From Sphingomonas sp. ATCC 31555 (lineage in GTDB: Bacteria; Pseudomonadota; Alphaproteobacteria; Sphingomonadales; Sphingomonadaceae), in assembly GCF_000282895.1 (NCBI RefSeq), contig NZ_ALBQ01000004.1, positions 1-64,000 on the forward strand: a DNA stretch of 64,000 nucleotides, given 5' to 3'. The notes under the pieces were generated by a model. The model was not told where the DNA came from and did no database searches. It saw only the letters and a program-made list of their open reading frames with translations. Numbering within the stretch: the stretch's first letter is position 1; the number at the start of each line of letters is the position of its first letter. Of this stretch, positions 17,286 through 27,832 are shown piece by piece. A program made the translations under genes and the position numbers.

Positions 17286-18191
17286 TCAGTCGTTCGGGCG
17301 GGCCGGCACCGGATAGACGATGAAGTCCGCGTGCCGGTCCACCACCGGCACAGGCCCGGCCTTGGCTACGGCGGCGCGCAGTTCCTCGATCGCGGAAGGC
17401 GCCAACGGGAGCGGATGTTCGTCGGCATGCACCGGAGCCTCCATCGCATAATCCTTGGCCGGGGTGGTCGTCATTTCGATATGCGCGCCGAGCAGCGCAC
17501 GGATCCGGTGCGTCCTAGCAAACGCCGCCAGCCGCTCGGCACTCCCCCGGAAATCGTCGAAATGGTTGAGCGGCACGTAGAGCCGTCCCGGATAAAGCAT
17601 GTCCCCCGAGAACAGCAGCCGAGTCCGCGCATCATAGACCATGATGTGCGCCGGCTGGTGGCCAGGCGTCGCCAGCACGTCTAACGTCCGGCCCCCGAGG
17701 TCAAACCGCGCCACGCTCTGTGGCCAATCGGTGAAGCCGAAGAACGCAGCGACTTCAGTGGGTTTCAATCCCACCACATCGGTATCCGGCCGCGCGCGGA
17801 ACTCGTCGTCGCCGGCATGATGGTCGCCATGGCTGTGCGAGTGCGCCACAATCAGCCGGATCGGTCGCTCGCCGTGCCTGGCGCGCCAGTCCGCGATCAG
17901 CCGGTCGATCGTCGGCCGGATCTGCAGCCCGCCAGCGCCGCTATCGAGGAGCAGCACCCGCTCGCGGCCGAAGAGCAGGTATAGGAAAGGCGCTTCAAAA
18001 TTGGTCTGCACCGATTGGCGGATCACGAAGGTGTCGCCGTCGATCGCCTGCACCTGCGTTTCGGGTTCGCGCGCCTGCGTGCCGTTGATCCAGGGCTTGA
18101 AGGCAAGCGGCTTCGGGTCCTCCGCCCCGAGCAGAGCAAAGGTGGCCAGCGTGAGCAAAAGCGATCGGCGAAATCGGTGCATACGCGGCAT
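17286..18191 (-). CDS. secreted metallo-beta-lactamase-fold hydrolase
   Basis: About 301 residues. A signal peptide (HRFRRSLLLTLATFALLG) is followed by an MBL-fold domain with the metal-binding motif HSHSHGDHHAGD, a later His in TPGHQPAH, and Asp in LLFSGDML. These are general features of zinc hydrolases; the substrate is unknown. Start codons at 18218, 18191 and 18182 are all in frame and none has a good ribosome-binding site; I took 18191, and 18182 is equally possible. It runs convergent with the allophanate hydrolase gene and is not part of that operon. Confidence 0.8.
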   Translation of the reverse strand: MPRMHRFRRSLLLTLATFALLGAEDPKPLAFKPWINGTQAREPETQVQAIDGDTFVIRQSVQTNFEAPFLYLLFGRERVLLLDSGAGGLQIRPTIDRLIADWRARHGERPIRLIVAHSHSHGDHHAGDDEFRARPDTDVVGLKPTEVAAFFGFTDWPQSVARFDLGGRTLDVLATPGHQPAHIMVYDARTRLLFSGDMLYPGRLYVPLNHFDDFRGSAERLAAFARTHRIRALLGAHIEMTTTPAKDYAMEAPVHADEHPLPLAPSAIEELRAAVAKAGPVPVVDRHADFIVYPVPARPND

Positions 18192-18317
18192 GCTGGGCCA
18201 GGCAAGCAGGCCGGACAAGCCGTTGAATCGCCTGCTACGTCAAACGACTTACGGCATGTCGCGCTGCTTTCGGTCATCTTGGTTTCATCGGAGTCACTAA
18301 GAGGACCGGGCGCAGTC

Positions 18318-19277
18318 ATGGATGCAGCTGTTTCGAACCTGAACGTTTCGAACCTGAACGAGGCGACCGGCGTGCAAGGCGGGCCGATCAAGCGCTTCGT
18401 CTTCACCCATTTCCAGCCGGCCATGCTGGTGGCAATGATCCTGTTCTGGACCTTCGCGCCGGATTCGATTGCCAAGCCGGCCACCGCAGTAGGCATCGGC
18501 ATCGTCTTCAAGCTGTGCCTGCTGGGCATGGAGCGCATCAGCGAGCGGCACGCCAGCTGGCGGCTCACCTGGAAGGAGCTGGCCAGCGACGTCTTCTATG
18601 TCGCGATCAGCTATACGCTGGTGAAATATGTCGGAAAGAACTTTGGCGATGACGCGATTATCGACGCCATCAAAGGCTATTTCCACATTAAGACCGCCTG
18701 GGCCGCCCAGATCCCGATCCTGTTCCAGGCGCTCGCTATCCTGCTAATCTTCGATTTCGGCCAGTATTGGATGCATCGCGGCATGCACAACTGGTATCCG
18801 CTGTGGCTGACCCATGCGCCGCACCACCATATTACGCAGCTCAACGCGCTGAAGGGCTCCGTTGGCAACCCGATCGAACTGTTCCTGATCGGGCTTAGCT
18901 TTGGGGGGTTCTTCGATTTCCTGCCGCGCGCCGCGCTGCTCGCCGGCGGCATCGGCATGGCGGTGGGCGCCTATACCCACGCGAACATCCGTTTCAACAC
19001 GCCGCGTTGGTGGTCCTATCTGTTCAACACGGTCGAGCATCACAGCCTGCACCATTCGCCGGATTACGACAGCAGCCGCACCAACTACGCCAACACCTTC
19101 ATCTTTATCGACCGCATCTTCGGCACCTGCGTCGACTCGCAGTCGGAACGGGTCGGGCTCGATGATTGCCGTCGCCTGCCCATCAAGGACCAGATGCTCT
19201 ACCCCTTCTACCCGATGGTCGATCAGGTGAAGAAATGGCGGCTTTCGCGGACGGCAGCCGCCGTACCCGCCGAATAG
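18318..19277 (+). CDS. fatty acid hydroxylase / sterol desaturase family membrane protein (second paralogue)
   Basis: 319 residues, hydrophobic, with histidine clusters HRGMHN, HAPHHH and HHSLHH for a di-iron site. It is a paralogue of the protein at 990-1874: the block QYWMHR.MHN...LTHAPHHHITQLNA is nearly the same in both. The N-terminus carries an extra stretch containing Ser-Asn-Leu-Asn-Val/Glu twice, from an exact 15-base tandem duplication. ATG at 18318 is the only start that avoids a long tail through non-coding sequence. Confidence 0.85.
   Translation: MDAAVSNLNVSNLNEATGVQGGPIKRFVFTHFQPAMLVAMILFWTFAPDSIAKPATAVGIGIVFKLCLLGMERISERHASWRLTWKELASDVFYVAISYTLVKYVGKNFGDDAIIDAIKGYFHIKTAWAAQIPILFQALAILLIFDFGQYWMHRGMHNWYPLWLTHAPHHHITQLNALKGSVGNPIELFLIGLSFGGFFDFLPRAALLAGGIGMAVGAYTHANIRFNTPRWWSYLFNTVEHHSLHHSPDYDSSRTNYANTFIFIDRIFGTCVDSQSERVGLDDCRRLPIKDQMLYPFYPMVDQVKKWRLSRTAAAVPAE
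18331..18360 (+). repeat. exact tandem duplication of 15 bases inside a coding region
   Basis: The unit TTTCGAACCTGAACG occurs twice in a row (18331-18345, 18346-18360) near the start of the second desaturase-family gene. It keeps the frame and doubles the peptide SNLNV/E. Such a perfect copy suggests a recent slippage event. Confidence 0.9.
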
Positions 19278-19313
19278 GACCGCCTCCGTCGCTCTTCTGA
19301 AAAAGGCTTGGCT

Positions 19314-19799
19314 ATGCGCATCATCGACTGGATCTGGCGTGTCCGCGGAAGCATCCCGCTTGCGTCTCCGCGATCAAGCGCCGAGCTTTTCGGTCGGCTG
19401 GAAGGCCTGTTCCAGGAACGGGGCACGACGACCGAGATCGTCGACGGCGCACTTATCTTTCACAAGGAAAATCCCGATTCGCAGGACAAGCTGGCTTCGT
19501 TCGAGACCGGCAGGCTGACCCTTTCCGGCGGAAGCGCACCCGCACTCCACTATGCGATGAGCAGCAAGCCGCTCCTTTGGTGCTTCATCGCGCCTCTGCC
19601 CTTCCTAGCGGTAGCCCTGGGTGTGCCGAGCCTGAAGATCTCAGGATACAGTTTTGCCGGCATCTTCGTGCTGCTATATATCGCCGGTCGCTTCATTGAA
19701 CAGCGCCAGGCGCACAGGCTGTTCACCCGTGCGCTGGGGGATGCTGCAGCAATCGCGGCGCCCGCTGCCGCTTCGGCCGAAGCCGGCGTACCGATCTGA
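19314..19799 (+). CDS. membrane protein of unknown function
   Basis: 161 residues. A soluble N-terminal part of about 80 residues is followed by two hydrophobic segments (about 86-105 and 112-130) and a C-terminal Ala-rich tail. The ATG at 19314 has AAAAGG about 8 bases upstream; a TTG two codons earlier is the alternative. It follows the desaturase-family gene by 36 bases on the same strand. I do not recognise the family. Confidence 0.6.
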   Translation: MRIIDWIWRVRGSIPLASPRSSAELFGRLEGLFQERGTTTEIVDGALIFHKENPDSQDKLASFETGRLTLSGGSAPALHYAMSSKPLLWCFIAPLPFLAVALGVPSLKISGYSFAGIFVLLYIAGRFIEQRQAHRLFTRALGDAAAIAAPAAASAEAGVPI

Positions 19800-19950
19800 C
19801 GCACCTTCCGTGGCGCGCGGTTTCCACTGATGCCGCGAACCCAGGCGCGCCGCGGCGAACACCTTTCTTTTGCGGCCGTTAACCGCTGAAATGCGTAAAC
19901 GATCCTTTTCCCTGTTACAGACCGGAGACAAACCGGGAGGAAGGCCCTAT

Positions 19951-21450
19951 ATGGCGGCCAACCGTTGCCGTTCCCCCCGAGGGCCAATGCTTACCACACA
20001 CCCGTTTGATGACGACAAGCTGCACGAAGAGTGTGGCATTTTCGGCGTTTCCAACAGCGAAGGCGCCGCCGCGATGGTCGCGTTGGGGCTGCACGCGCTC
20101 CAGCACCGCGGCCAGGAAGCTGCGGGCATCACCAGCTGGGATGGGCAGCAATTCCATTCCCACCGGGCGATGGGCCATGTCGCCGGCAATTTCGATCGCG
20201 ACGATGTGATTCGCTCGCTGCCCGGCCTCGTGGCCTGTGGCCATGTCCGCTATGCCACCACCGGCGGCTCGGCGATCCGCAACGTCCAGCCGCTCTATGC
20301 CGAGCTGGCCAGCGGCGGCTTCGCCGTTGCGCATAACGGCAATATCTCGAATGCGATGCGGCTGCGGCGCGATCTCGTCCGCCGCGGCGCGATCTTCCAG
20401 TCGACTTCGGATACCGAGGTGATTCTCCATCTCGTCGCCACCTCTCAATATCGTACGCTGATCGATCGGTTCATCGACGCGCTCAAGCAAGTGGAAGGCG
20501 CCTATTCGCTGATCGTGATGACGCCGGAAGGCATGGTCGCCTGCCGCGATCCGCTGGGCATTCGTCCGCTGGTGATGGGCCGGTTGGGCGATGCAGTGAT
20601 CTTCGCTTCCGAAACGGTTGCCCTCGACGTGGTCGGCGCCGATTATGTCCGCGACGTCGAACCTGGCGAGCTGGTGATCGTGAAGGGCAATGGCAATATC
20701 TCCAGCCACAAGCCGTTCGCGCCGCAGGCGGCCCGCCCGTGCATCTTCGAATATGTCTACTTCTCACGCCCCGATTCGATCAGCGACAACCGCTCGGTCT
20801 ATTCGGTGCGCAAGGCGATCGGCGCGCAGTTGGCGATCGAATCGCCGGTCGAGGCCGACCTCGTCGTGCCGGTGCCCGATTCGGGCGTTCCGGCGGCGAT
20901 CGGCTATGCCCAGCAATCGGGCATCCCGTTCGAGCTGGGCATCATCCGTTCGCACTATGTCGGCCGCACCTTCATCCAGCCGGGCGACAAGGTCCGCCAT
21001 CTCGGCGTGAAGCTGAAGCACAACGCCAATCGCGATCTGATTGCCGGCAAGCGCATCGTGCTGATCGACGATTCGATCGTGCGCGGCACCACGAGCCTGA
21101 AGATCGTGCAGATGATGCACGAAGCCGGCGCGGCGGAAGTCCATATGCGCATCGCCTCGCCGCCCACCCGGCACAGCTGCTTCTACGGTGTCGACACGCC
21201 GGAACGCGCCAAGCTGCTCGCGGCGAAGATGGATGTCGGCGGCATGACCGATTTCATTCATGCAGACAGCCTTGCCTTCGTCTCAATCGACGGCCTGTAC
21301 AAGGCGCTGGGCGAAGCGAAGCGCGCGGACATCCATCCGAAATATTGCGACGCCTGTTTCACCGGCGATTATCCGACGATGCTGACCGATCAGGACGAGC
21401 TTGCGCCGCCGCCCGATCAACTGGCGCTGCTTGCCGAAAAGGTCGGCTGA
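19951..21450 (+). CDS. purF: amidophosphoribosyltransferase
   Basis: First committed enzyme of purine synthesis: transfers the amide nitrogen of glutamine to PRPP. The glutaminase nucleophile is the Cys in EECGIFGV, preceded by a propeptide, and the C-terminal half has the PRPP loop (VLIDDSIVRGTTS). CIFEYVYFSRPDS and the CDAC pair near the end match the [4Fe-4S]-binding, Bacillus-type enzyme. I placed the start at ATG 19951 because it has GGGAGGAAGG 7 bases upstream; ATG 19987 gives the more usual 487-residue protein with a 15-residue propeptide and only a poorly spaced GAGGG. End is certain. Confidence 0.95.
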   Translation: MAANRCRSPRGPMLTTHPFDDDKLHEECGIFGVSNSEGAAAMVALGLHALQHRGQEAAGITSWDGQQFHSHRAMGHVAGNFDRDDVIRSLPGLVACGHVRYATTGGSAIRNVQPLYAELASGGFAVAHNGNISNAMRLRRDLVRRGAIFQSTSDTEVILHLVATSQYRTLIDRFIDALKQVEGAYSLIVMTPEGMVACRDPLGIRPLVMGRLGDAVIFASETVALDVVGADYVRDVEPGELVIVKGNGNISSHKPFAPQAARPCIFEYVYFSRPDSISDNRSVYSVRKAIGAQLAIESPVEADLVVPVPDSGVPAAIGYAQQSGIPFELGIIRSHYVGRTFIQPGDKVRHLGVKLKHNANRDLIAGKRIVLIDDSIVRGTTSLKIVQMMHEAGAAEVHMRIASPPTRHSCFYGVDTPERAKLLAAKMDVGGMTDFIHADSLAFVSIDGLYKALGEAKRADIHPKYCDACFTGDYPTMLTDQDELAPPPDQLALLAEKVG

Positions 21451-21483
21451 ACCGTCCTCCCTCTTCGCATTCCAGGAGACCGC

Positions 21484-22194
21484 ATGCGCGACCGTCCGCT
21501 ATCGGGAAAGACTGCGCTCGTCACCGGCGCCAGCCGCGGCATCGGCGCCGCCACGGCGCTGGCGCTCGCCGAAGCGGGAGCGCATGTGGTGCTTACCGCG
21601 CGCACGGCCGGCGGGCTGGAGGAAGTTGAGGACGCGATTTTCGCGGCCGGCGGCAGCGCCACCATCGCGCCGCTCGACCTGACCGTACATCAGGCGATCG
21701 CCCGGCTTGCCGAAGCGGTTGCGGAACGCTGGTCGGCGCTCGACATGCTGGTGCTGAACGCCGGCATGCTGGGGACGCTTGGCGCGATCAACGCCATCGA
21801 CTTCCCGGAATTCGCGAAGGTGTTGACGCTGAACGTCACCGCGCAGGCCGCGCTGCTCGCCGCTTTCGATCCGTTGCTGCGCCGGGCGCCTTCGGCGCGG
21901 GTGATCGGGATCACCTCCAGCGTGGCGCAGGCGCCGCGCGCCTATTGGGGCGTCTATGGCGCATCAAAGGCTGCGTTCGAGAATCTGCTGCTCAGCTATG
22001 GCGAGGAAGTGGGACCGATCAGCGCAATCCGCACGGCGATCCTCGATCCCGGCGCCACCCGCACCAAGATGCGGGCGCGCGCCTTTCCCGGTGAAGATCC
22101 TGCCAGCGTCAAGCCGCCGGAAGCGGTGGCTGCGCGGATCGCAGCACTGATGCAGGCCGGCTTTGATGCCGGGCACCGCGAACGGGTCGACTGA
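21484..22194 (+). CDS. SDR-family oxidoreductase
   Basis: 236 residues with the short-chain dehydrogenase signatures: cofactor loop TGASRGIG (about 14-21), NAG near residue 92, and the catalytic Ser (ITSSV), Tyr and Lys of YGASK. It uses NAD(P)H; the substrate is unknown. It follows purF by 33 bases and is convergent with ppx, with 6 bases between the two stops. Confidence 0.88.
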   Translation: MRDRPLSGKTALVTGASRGIGAATALALAEAGAHVVLTARTAGGLEEVEDAIFAAGGSATIAPLDLTVHQAIARLAEAVAERWSALDMLVLNAGMLGTLGAINAIDFPEFAKVLTLNVTAQAALLAAFDPLLRRAPSARVIGITSSVAQAPRAYWGVYGASKAAFENLLLSYGEEVGPISAIRTAILDPGATRTKMRARAFPGEDPASVKPPEAVAARIAALMQAGFDAGHRERVD

Positions 22195-22200
22195 GCCGCG

Positions 22201-23706
22201 TCAAGCTTCCACCACCGGCTGCAGTCCCATAGCCCCCGCCAGCGCGCGGTGGCGCTTCTCCACCGCTTCGCCCCACAGCGCTTCGTCGCCATCGGCAAGG
22301 CTGAGGATCACGCTCCCATGCTCTACCCGCAGCCGCGAACGCTTGAGCGGAGCAGCGACGCCGCCGCTCAGCCGCTGGCCCAGTCGCATCGCAAGGCCCC
22401 ATTTTGTCGCTTCCAGCAACGCATCGGGCGATGCAAGACGTTCGAGGGGCTGCGGCCTATCGGTGGCACCGCCCAGCGACGTGTAGAGCGCCTGTGCCAC
22501 CATCGCTCGGCCGGCCGCATCGATTCCAACCCAATTGCCGTGCAGCGCGATTTCCATGCCGCGTTCCGCCCGAAATTCCGGGTTTGCCCGCCAGCCAACA
22601 TCGGCGAGCAGGCAGGCGGCATGGCGCAGCCGCGCCCAATCGCGGCTGTCCTGGAACAGCGGCGCGATCCAGGCATCGAGCAGGTCACCATGCTCGGGGA
22701 AGCGGCCCAGCCGCTCGCCTTCCTCGCGCGCCGCGACGATCAGCGGATCCATCCGGCGCTCCTCGGGCGACAGGCGCTGGAACAGCAGGCCTTCGCGCAA
22801 ACCATAAGCGGAGACGATCGTGCCCGAACTGCCCAGTTGTCTCACTATGGCGAGCAGCACCGCGGCCGCATCGGCAAGCGTGGGGATGCGGGCGCTAGAC
22901 AGGTCCGGCACGGTCTTCAGGTCCGCCTTGGTGGCGCCTTCTACCCGGCGGCCTAGTTCGGCGATCCGATCGATCGCCAGGGGGTAATTGTGGACGATCG
23001 GCAGCGGATAGGCGGTCAGATGCATGTCCAGCTTCGCCAGCGAACGCCAAGAACCGCCGACGAGATAGAAGGGCAGCCCCTTGCAGCGTCCCTTCCAGCC
23101 CGCCGCGTCGATCATTCGCGCCACCTCACGATCGAAGGCGGCGCGCCCCTGCGCCCGGATCGCCCCCAGCCGCAGCACCCCCAGCGGGAAGGAAACGCGA
23201 TCGGTTACGGTGCCGGCCACCACCCGCACCAGCTCCAGGCTGCCGCCGCCGAGATCGCCGACGATACCGTCCGCGTCGGGAATGGCAGACAGAACCCCCA
23301 GCCCGGATGCAGTCGCTTCTTCCTGCCCGGAGAGCAGCTCTACCTCGAGCCCCATCGCCTCGGCTGCCGCCATCAGCTCGCCGCCATTGCGGGCATCGCG
23401 CACCGCAGCGGTCGCCACCGTGCGAAGCTCGCCCACCTGCATCTCGCCAGCGAGCAGCGCGAACCGGGCGAGTGCGGCGCGGGCGCTGGCCAGCGCGGCA
23501 GGCGCGATCGCACCCGTTTCGGCCAGGCCGCGGCCTAGCCCGGCCATGACCTTCTCGTTGAACAGGATCGCCGGCAGCCGCGCTGCGCCTTCATAGACCA
23601 CCAGGCGCACCGAGTTGGAACCGATATCGATGATCGCGGTGCGCGGGCGTGTGCCCTCTGCCGCCGCCCGCGGCTTGCCGAACAACAAGGTCGCCACCCG
23701 GCTCAA
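22201..23706 (-). CDS. ppx: Ppx/GppA-family exopolyphosphatase
   Basis: 501 residues of the actin-like ASKHA fold, with phosphate-binding loops [11 protein letters not shown] near 27-37 and [11 protein letters not shown], and an HD-like C-terminal helical region. These enzymes release phosphate from the ends of polyphosphate or act on pppGpp. The start is a TTG at 23706 whose last two bases are shared with the ppk stop (TTGA); no ATG is available before residue 50, so the unusual start is likely real. It is last in a leftward operon with ppk. Confidence 0.9.
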   Translation of the reverse strand: MSRVATLLFGKPRAAAEGTRPRTAIIDIGSNSVRLVVYEGAARLPAILFNEKVMAGLGRGLAETGAIAPAALASARAALARFALLAGEMQVGELRTVATAAVRDARNGGELMAAAEAMGLEVELLSGQEEATASGLGVLSAIPDADGIVGDLGGGSLELVRVVAGTVTDRVSFPLGVLRLGAIRAQGRAAFDREVARMIDAAGWKGRCKGLPFYLVGGSWRSLAKLDMHLTAYPLPIVHNYPLAIDRIAELGRRVEGATKADLKTVPDLSSARIPTLADAAAVLLAIVRQLGSSGTIVSAYGLREGLLFQRLSPEERRMDPLIVAAREEGERLGRFPEHGDLLDAWIAPLFQDSRDWARLRHAACLLADVGWRANPEFRAERGMEIALHGNWVGIDAAGRAMVAQALYTSLGGATDRPQPLERLASPDALLEATKWGLAMRLGQRLSGGVAAPLKRSRLRVEHGSVILSLADGDEALWGEAVEKRHRALAGAMGLQPVVEA

Positions 23707-25889
23707 CCGCCTTTCGCGGCGAGACGACGCTTGCGCGGCGAGAGCTTCGGCACCGGCTTGCGCGCCTCGACGGCAGCGCCGCGGCCGGACAGCGACGGAT
23801 TGGTCATGAAATAGCGATGCAAGTTGAATTCGCCATCCTCGCCCGGTGCAACCCGCGCATAATGGCCGTCCGCGTCCAACAGCCAGCTTTGTTCGGTATC
23901 GAGCAGGTTCGCCACCATCACCTGATCCAGCACCTGATCGTGCACGGTCTTATTGAGGATCGGCAACATGAACTCGACTCGGCGGTCGAAGTTGCGCGGC
24001 ATCCAGTCGGCGGAGGAGATATACACCTTGGCGCCGTCGTTCGGCAGCGCCTGGCCATTGCCGAACGCCCAGATGCGGCTGTGCTCCAGGAACCGACCGA
24101 CGATTGACTTTACGCGGATGTTCTCGCTCATGCCCGCCACGCCCGGCCGCAGGCAGCAGATGCCGCGCACAACCAGTTCCACCTTCACGCCGGCGCAGCT
24201 TGCTTCGTACAGCTTCTCGATGATCGCAGGGTCGACCAGCGAATTCATCTTCGCCCACACCGTGCCCGGCCGCCCCGCGCGGGCATGGGCGGTTTCCTCT
24301 TCGATCAGCTGGCCCAGCCGGTTGCGCAAATCGCGCGGCGAAATGCCGATCAGCTCTAGATGCTGCGGCTCGACATAGCCGGTGACGTAGTTGAAGATCT
24401 GCGCAGCATCGCGCCCTACCCGCGGATCGGCGGTGAAGAAGCTGAGATCGGTATAGATGCGCGCGGTAATCGGGTGGTAATTGCCCGTGCCGAAATGGCA
24501 GTAGGTGCGATAGCCATTGCCTTCGCGCCGCACCACCATCGAAACCTTGGCATGCGTTTTCCAGTCGATGAAGCCATATACCACTTGCACGCCGGCCCGC
24601 TCCAGCGCGGTTGCCCAATAGAGGTTCTGCTCTTCGTCGAACCGCGCTTTCAGCTCCACCACCGCGGTGACTGATTTGCCCGCCTCGGCAGCGGCGATCA
24701 GCGCGTTGATAACAGCGGGCTGCTTGCCGGCGCGGTACAGCGTCTGCTTGATCGCAACGACATCCGGATCCGCCGCTGCCTGCTGCAAGAAAGAAATGAC
24801 AACGTCGAAGCTCTCATAGGGATGGTGGACGATGATGTCCTTTGCTCGGATCGCAGCAAAGCAATCGCCGCCATATTCTCGGATTCGTTCGGGAATTCGC
24901 GCAGAGAAGGGCGTGAACTTCAGGTCCGGGCGGTCCTCGTCGACCAGCAGTGAAAGGTCGCCCACTCCCAAAAAGCCGCCGGTCTCCGTCAGCAGCGCAT
25001 CACTGCCGCCCAGCTCTTCCTTCAGAATGGCTTCCAGCTCCGGGGCGATCCCCTCCTCCATCTCCAGGCGGATCACGCGGCCGCGGCGGCGGCGTTTGAT
25101 CGCGGACCGGAAGGTCATCACCAAGTCCTCGGCTTCTTCCTCGATCTCGATGTCGCTGTCGCGCAGCACGCGGAACGTGGCGGCACTCACCACGGTATAG
25201 CCGGGGAAGAGCAGCCAGGAGAAATGCTTGATCAGCGTCTCGATCGCCACATACCGCGCAGGCGTGCCTGGAAGGCGCACGAACCGGCGGATGGCAGACG
25301 GCAAAAGCACAAGCTCACGAACAGGTTGTCTATCGCTCTTGCGAACAAGATTGAAGATCACGCTCGATCCCTGGTTGGGGATGAACGGAAAGGGATGCGC
25401 CGGATCCAGCGCTTGCGGCGTCAGGATGGGGAAGATCTGTTCGCGGAAATGCGCCTCAAGCCATTGCTCGACCTCGCCCTCGATCGCATCGGCTTCCAGC
25501 ACGAAAATATTGGCGATGGCGAGCTCGGCGCGGATATCTACCCACACCGCTTGCTGCTCGTCAGCCAGCCGCGCCGCTTCGGCGGAGATTGCTTCCAGCT
25601 GCTGCGCAGGCGTCAGCCCGTCGACCGAACGGGTATCGATGAGCTGAAGCTGCTGACCCATCAGGCCGGCAACGCGGACCATGAAGAACTCGTCGAAGTT
25701 ATTCCCGGAGATGGACAGGAAGCGCAGCCGCTCCAGCAGCGGATGGGCGGGATTGCACGCCTCTTCCATCACCCGCCGGTTGAACGCGAGCCAGGAAAGC
25801 TCCCGGTTGAAATAGCGGGCGGCCTGTTCGGCCGGACTGCGCGGCGGTGCCTCCGGGGCGGCGATCGAAGCGGTTGCTGGGCTGTTCAT
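23703..25889 (-). CDS. ppk1: polyphosphate kinase 1
   Basis: 728 residues, the usual length. The N-terminal helical domain ([18 protein letters not shown]), the [11 protein letters not shown] head domain and the two phospholipase-D-like C domains are all present. The autophosphorylated His is in CHFGTGNY. It makes polyphosphate from ATP reversibly. The start overlaps the hda-like stop (ATGA) and the stop overlaps the ppx start, so synthesis and breakdown enzymes are co-transcribed. Confidence 0.95.
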
Positions 25890-26500
25890 TCGCTCTCGCT
25901 ATCGTCGAAATGCGTCAAAAGGCTTGCAGCCCCCAATGTAGCCTTCACCACTGGGATCGACAAACGACCATCGGTTTCGGTCTCCAGCACATCGGCCACG
26001 CGCAGAATGGCGACATGGCTGCGTTCGATCCGCTTTGCGATCCAGGCGATCACCACGGGCGCCGCGTGCAGCAGGTGCCGGGTGAAGGCGCGCTCCACCA
26101 GCTGCGGCATCAGCGCATCGTCGGGCGGGCCGATCTCCAGCAGCGGCGACGCGGCAAGGCGCGAGCGCAGGTCGGGCAGTGCCACCTCCCACCGTGGCGG
26201 TGGCGCATCGGCGACGATCAACAGCGGGCGATGCTCGACCTGTGCTCGATTCCAGGCATGAAAGATCTCCGCCTCCACCGCCCGCTCCGCATCGTCGATG
26301 ATCGCAGCACCCGTCTTCGCCGCGAAGATCCGCGCCAGCAGGCTACGGCCCGACTTGCGCGGGCCTGTGAGCAGCGCCGCCATGACCGGCCATGTGCCCC
26401 AATGTTCAAGCTGGTGGACCGCGCGGGCGTTCGATTCGCTGACCAGGAAATCAGTTTCGCTCGCCTCGGGCAAGCCAAGCGGCAGGCGCAGCTGGCTCAT
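25886..26500 (-). CDS. hda: HdaA-like DnaA-inactivating protein
   Basis: 204 residues, a short AAA+ protein related to DnaA domain III. The first residues include QLRLPL, a close match to the beta-clamp-binding motif that Hda uses to reach the replication clamp. The P-loop is GPRKSGRS, with Arg in place of the usual Lys as in E. coli Hda. The role, by family, is to stimulate ATP hydrolysis on DnaA after initiation. It is coupled by ATGA overlaps both to the gene before it and to ppk. Confidence 0.82.
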
Positions 26501-27768
26501 GGTTCCCGCGGCGTCGCCGAAGCGCGCGGCGACGGTGTCGCGGCCGGTGCGGAGCTTCCGCCTCCGGCCCGCCGGATCCGCAGCACCCCTGGCCCCTCCT
26601 GCACGCTCCAGCCGCGCGCCTCCAACGCGGCGCGAAGGCTTGCCTGCGATCCGTCGAAGGCGATGCGCATCACCGAGATGCCGCCGAGCGCTAGGCTCGC
26701 GGTCGTTGCGCTGCGCACGCCCGGCACGCTCCGAATGGCCGATTCAGATGCCGTCACTGCGGCAGCGTTGGGCGTGTCGACCTGAATCGACAGCGTGGCG
26801 CCTCCGGCGGCGTCGGCCGTGGGCGTCGCCGTCGGGGTGGGTTCGGGCGCCGCCTCGGTGAGTTCGGGCGGCGCGATCTGCGCCACCGGCGGACGTGCAG
26901 CGAGCACGGCATCGGTGTGCAACCGGCCCTCGGCCAGCGCCGTCTGATACGCCTTGTCGATGCGCCTCACCGCAGTATCGAGCAGCGCATCGATCGCGTC
27001 ACCATTGTCGATGCGCAGCGCAAAGCTTGTCACCGGCACCCGGTCCGGCCCGTGGCTGGCCGCGAATACGCCGATAATCGGCCCGCCGGGATATTCGCGC
27101 CGCAGCTGCACCTCGGCGACCAGGACATCGTTCGCGCCATATTGGTCGAGGATCGTGCGCCACCAGTTGCGCCCGCGCCGCAGCGTCTGGCCGCTGTTCA
27201 CCAGCAACCGGTCCGCGCCCGTGCCGCGCAGGCGCACATAGTCGATGGTGCTGCTAGCAGCACGCAATCGGTTCCATGCGCGCGCCCATGCGGTCTCGCG
27301 CTCGAAAACCTGTCCCGAACCGCCCGAAAACTGCAGCGGCACCAGCAACATGGGCGCCGAATGGGTAACGGCGATCGAAACCCCTAAAATCGAGCCTGCT
27401 TTGGACCTGTCGAACAGGATACCCAGGCTGGCGATATAGCGGTTCGGCCCGATCTGCTCGCGCTCCACCACGATGCCGGTCACGATCGAATCGAGGGCCG
27501 AATCGGACAGCGGGCTGGTCTTGCCGGTCAACTGCTTCGCCAGCCGTTCCCAGCCTTTGCGCTGGGCGATCCGCCAGCCCCCCTGCCGCGCGAGATCCGC
27601 CGTCTTACCTGATACGTCGACGGTGACGCCGCTCACCTCGAAGCTGCCGGAAGCCGCAGCAGCAGCCGTCGGCGCTTCGCCCTGCCCCCGCGCGACCATG
27701 GCCCCGGTAGCGGCCATGCCGAGCGCCGCAAGGGCGACGAAAGCGGTTTTGGGACGTCGGAACTGCAT
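26497..27768 (-). CDS. exported DUF2066-like protein with C-terminal ferredoxin-like domain
   Basis: 423 residues. A signal peptide or single anchor (about 5-25) is followed by a domain resembling DUF2066 (about 40-300), a Pro/Thr-rich linker ([10 protein letters not shown]) and a C-terminal domain of about 70 residues with the pattern of a ferredoxin-like HMA fold but no CxxC metal motif. The function is unknown. ATG 27768 was chosen because it begins the export signal; the frame stays open further upstream but into the divergent purM promoter. Confidence 0.7.
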
Positions 27769-27832
27769 CTGCGCGCTCTTTTGGCGAAGCGGGCGTGGAA
27801 ATCCAAGCGCGTTGTGGCTAGTGCCGACGCCC

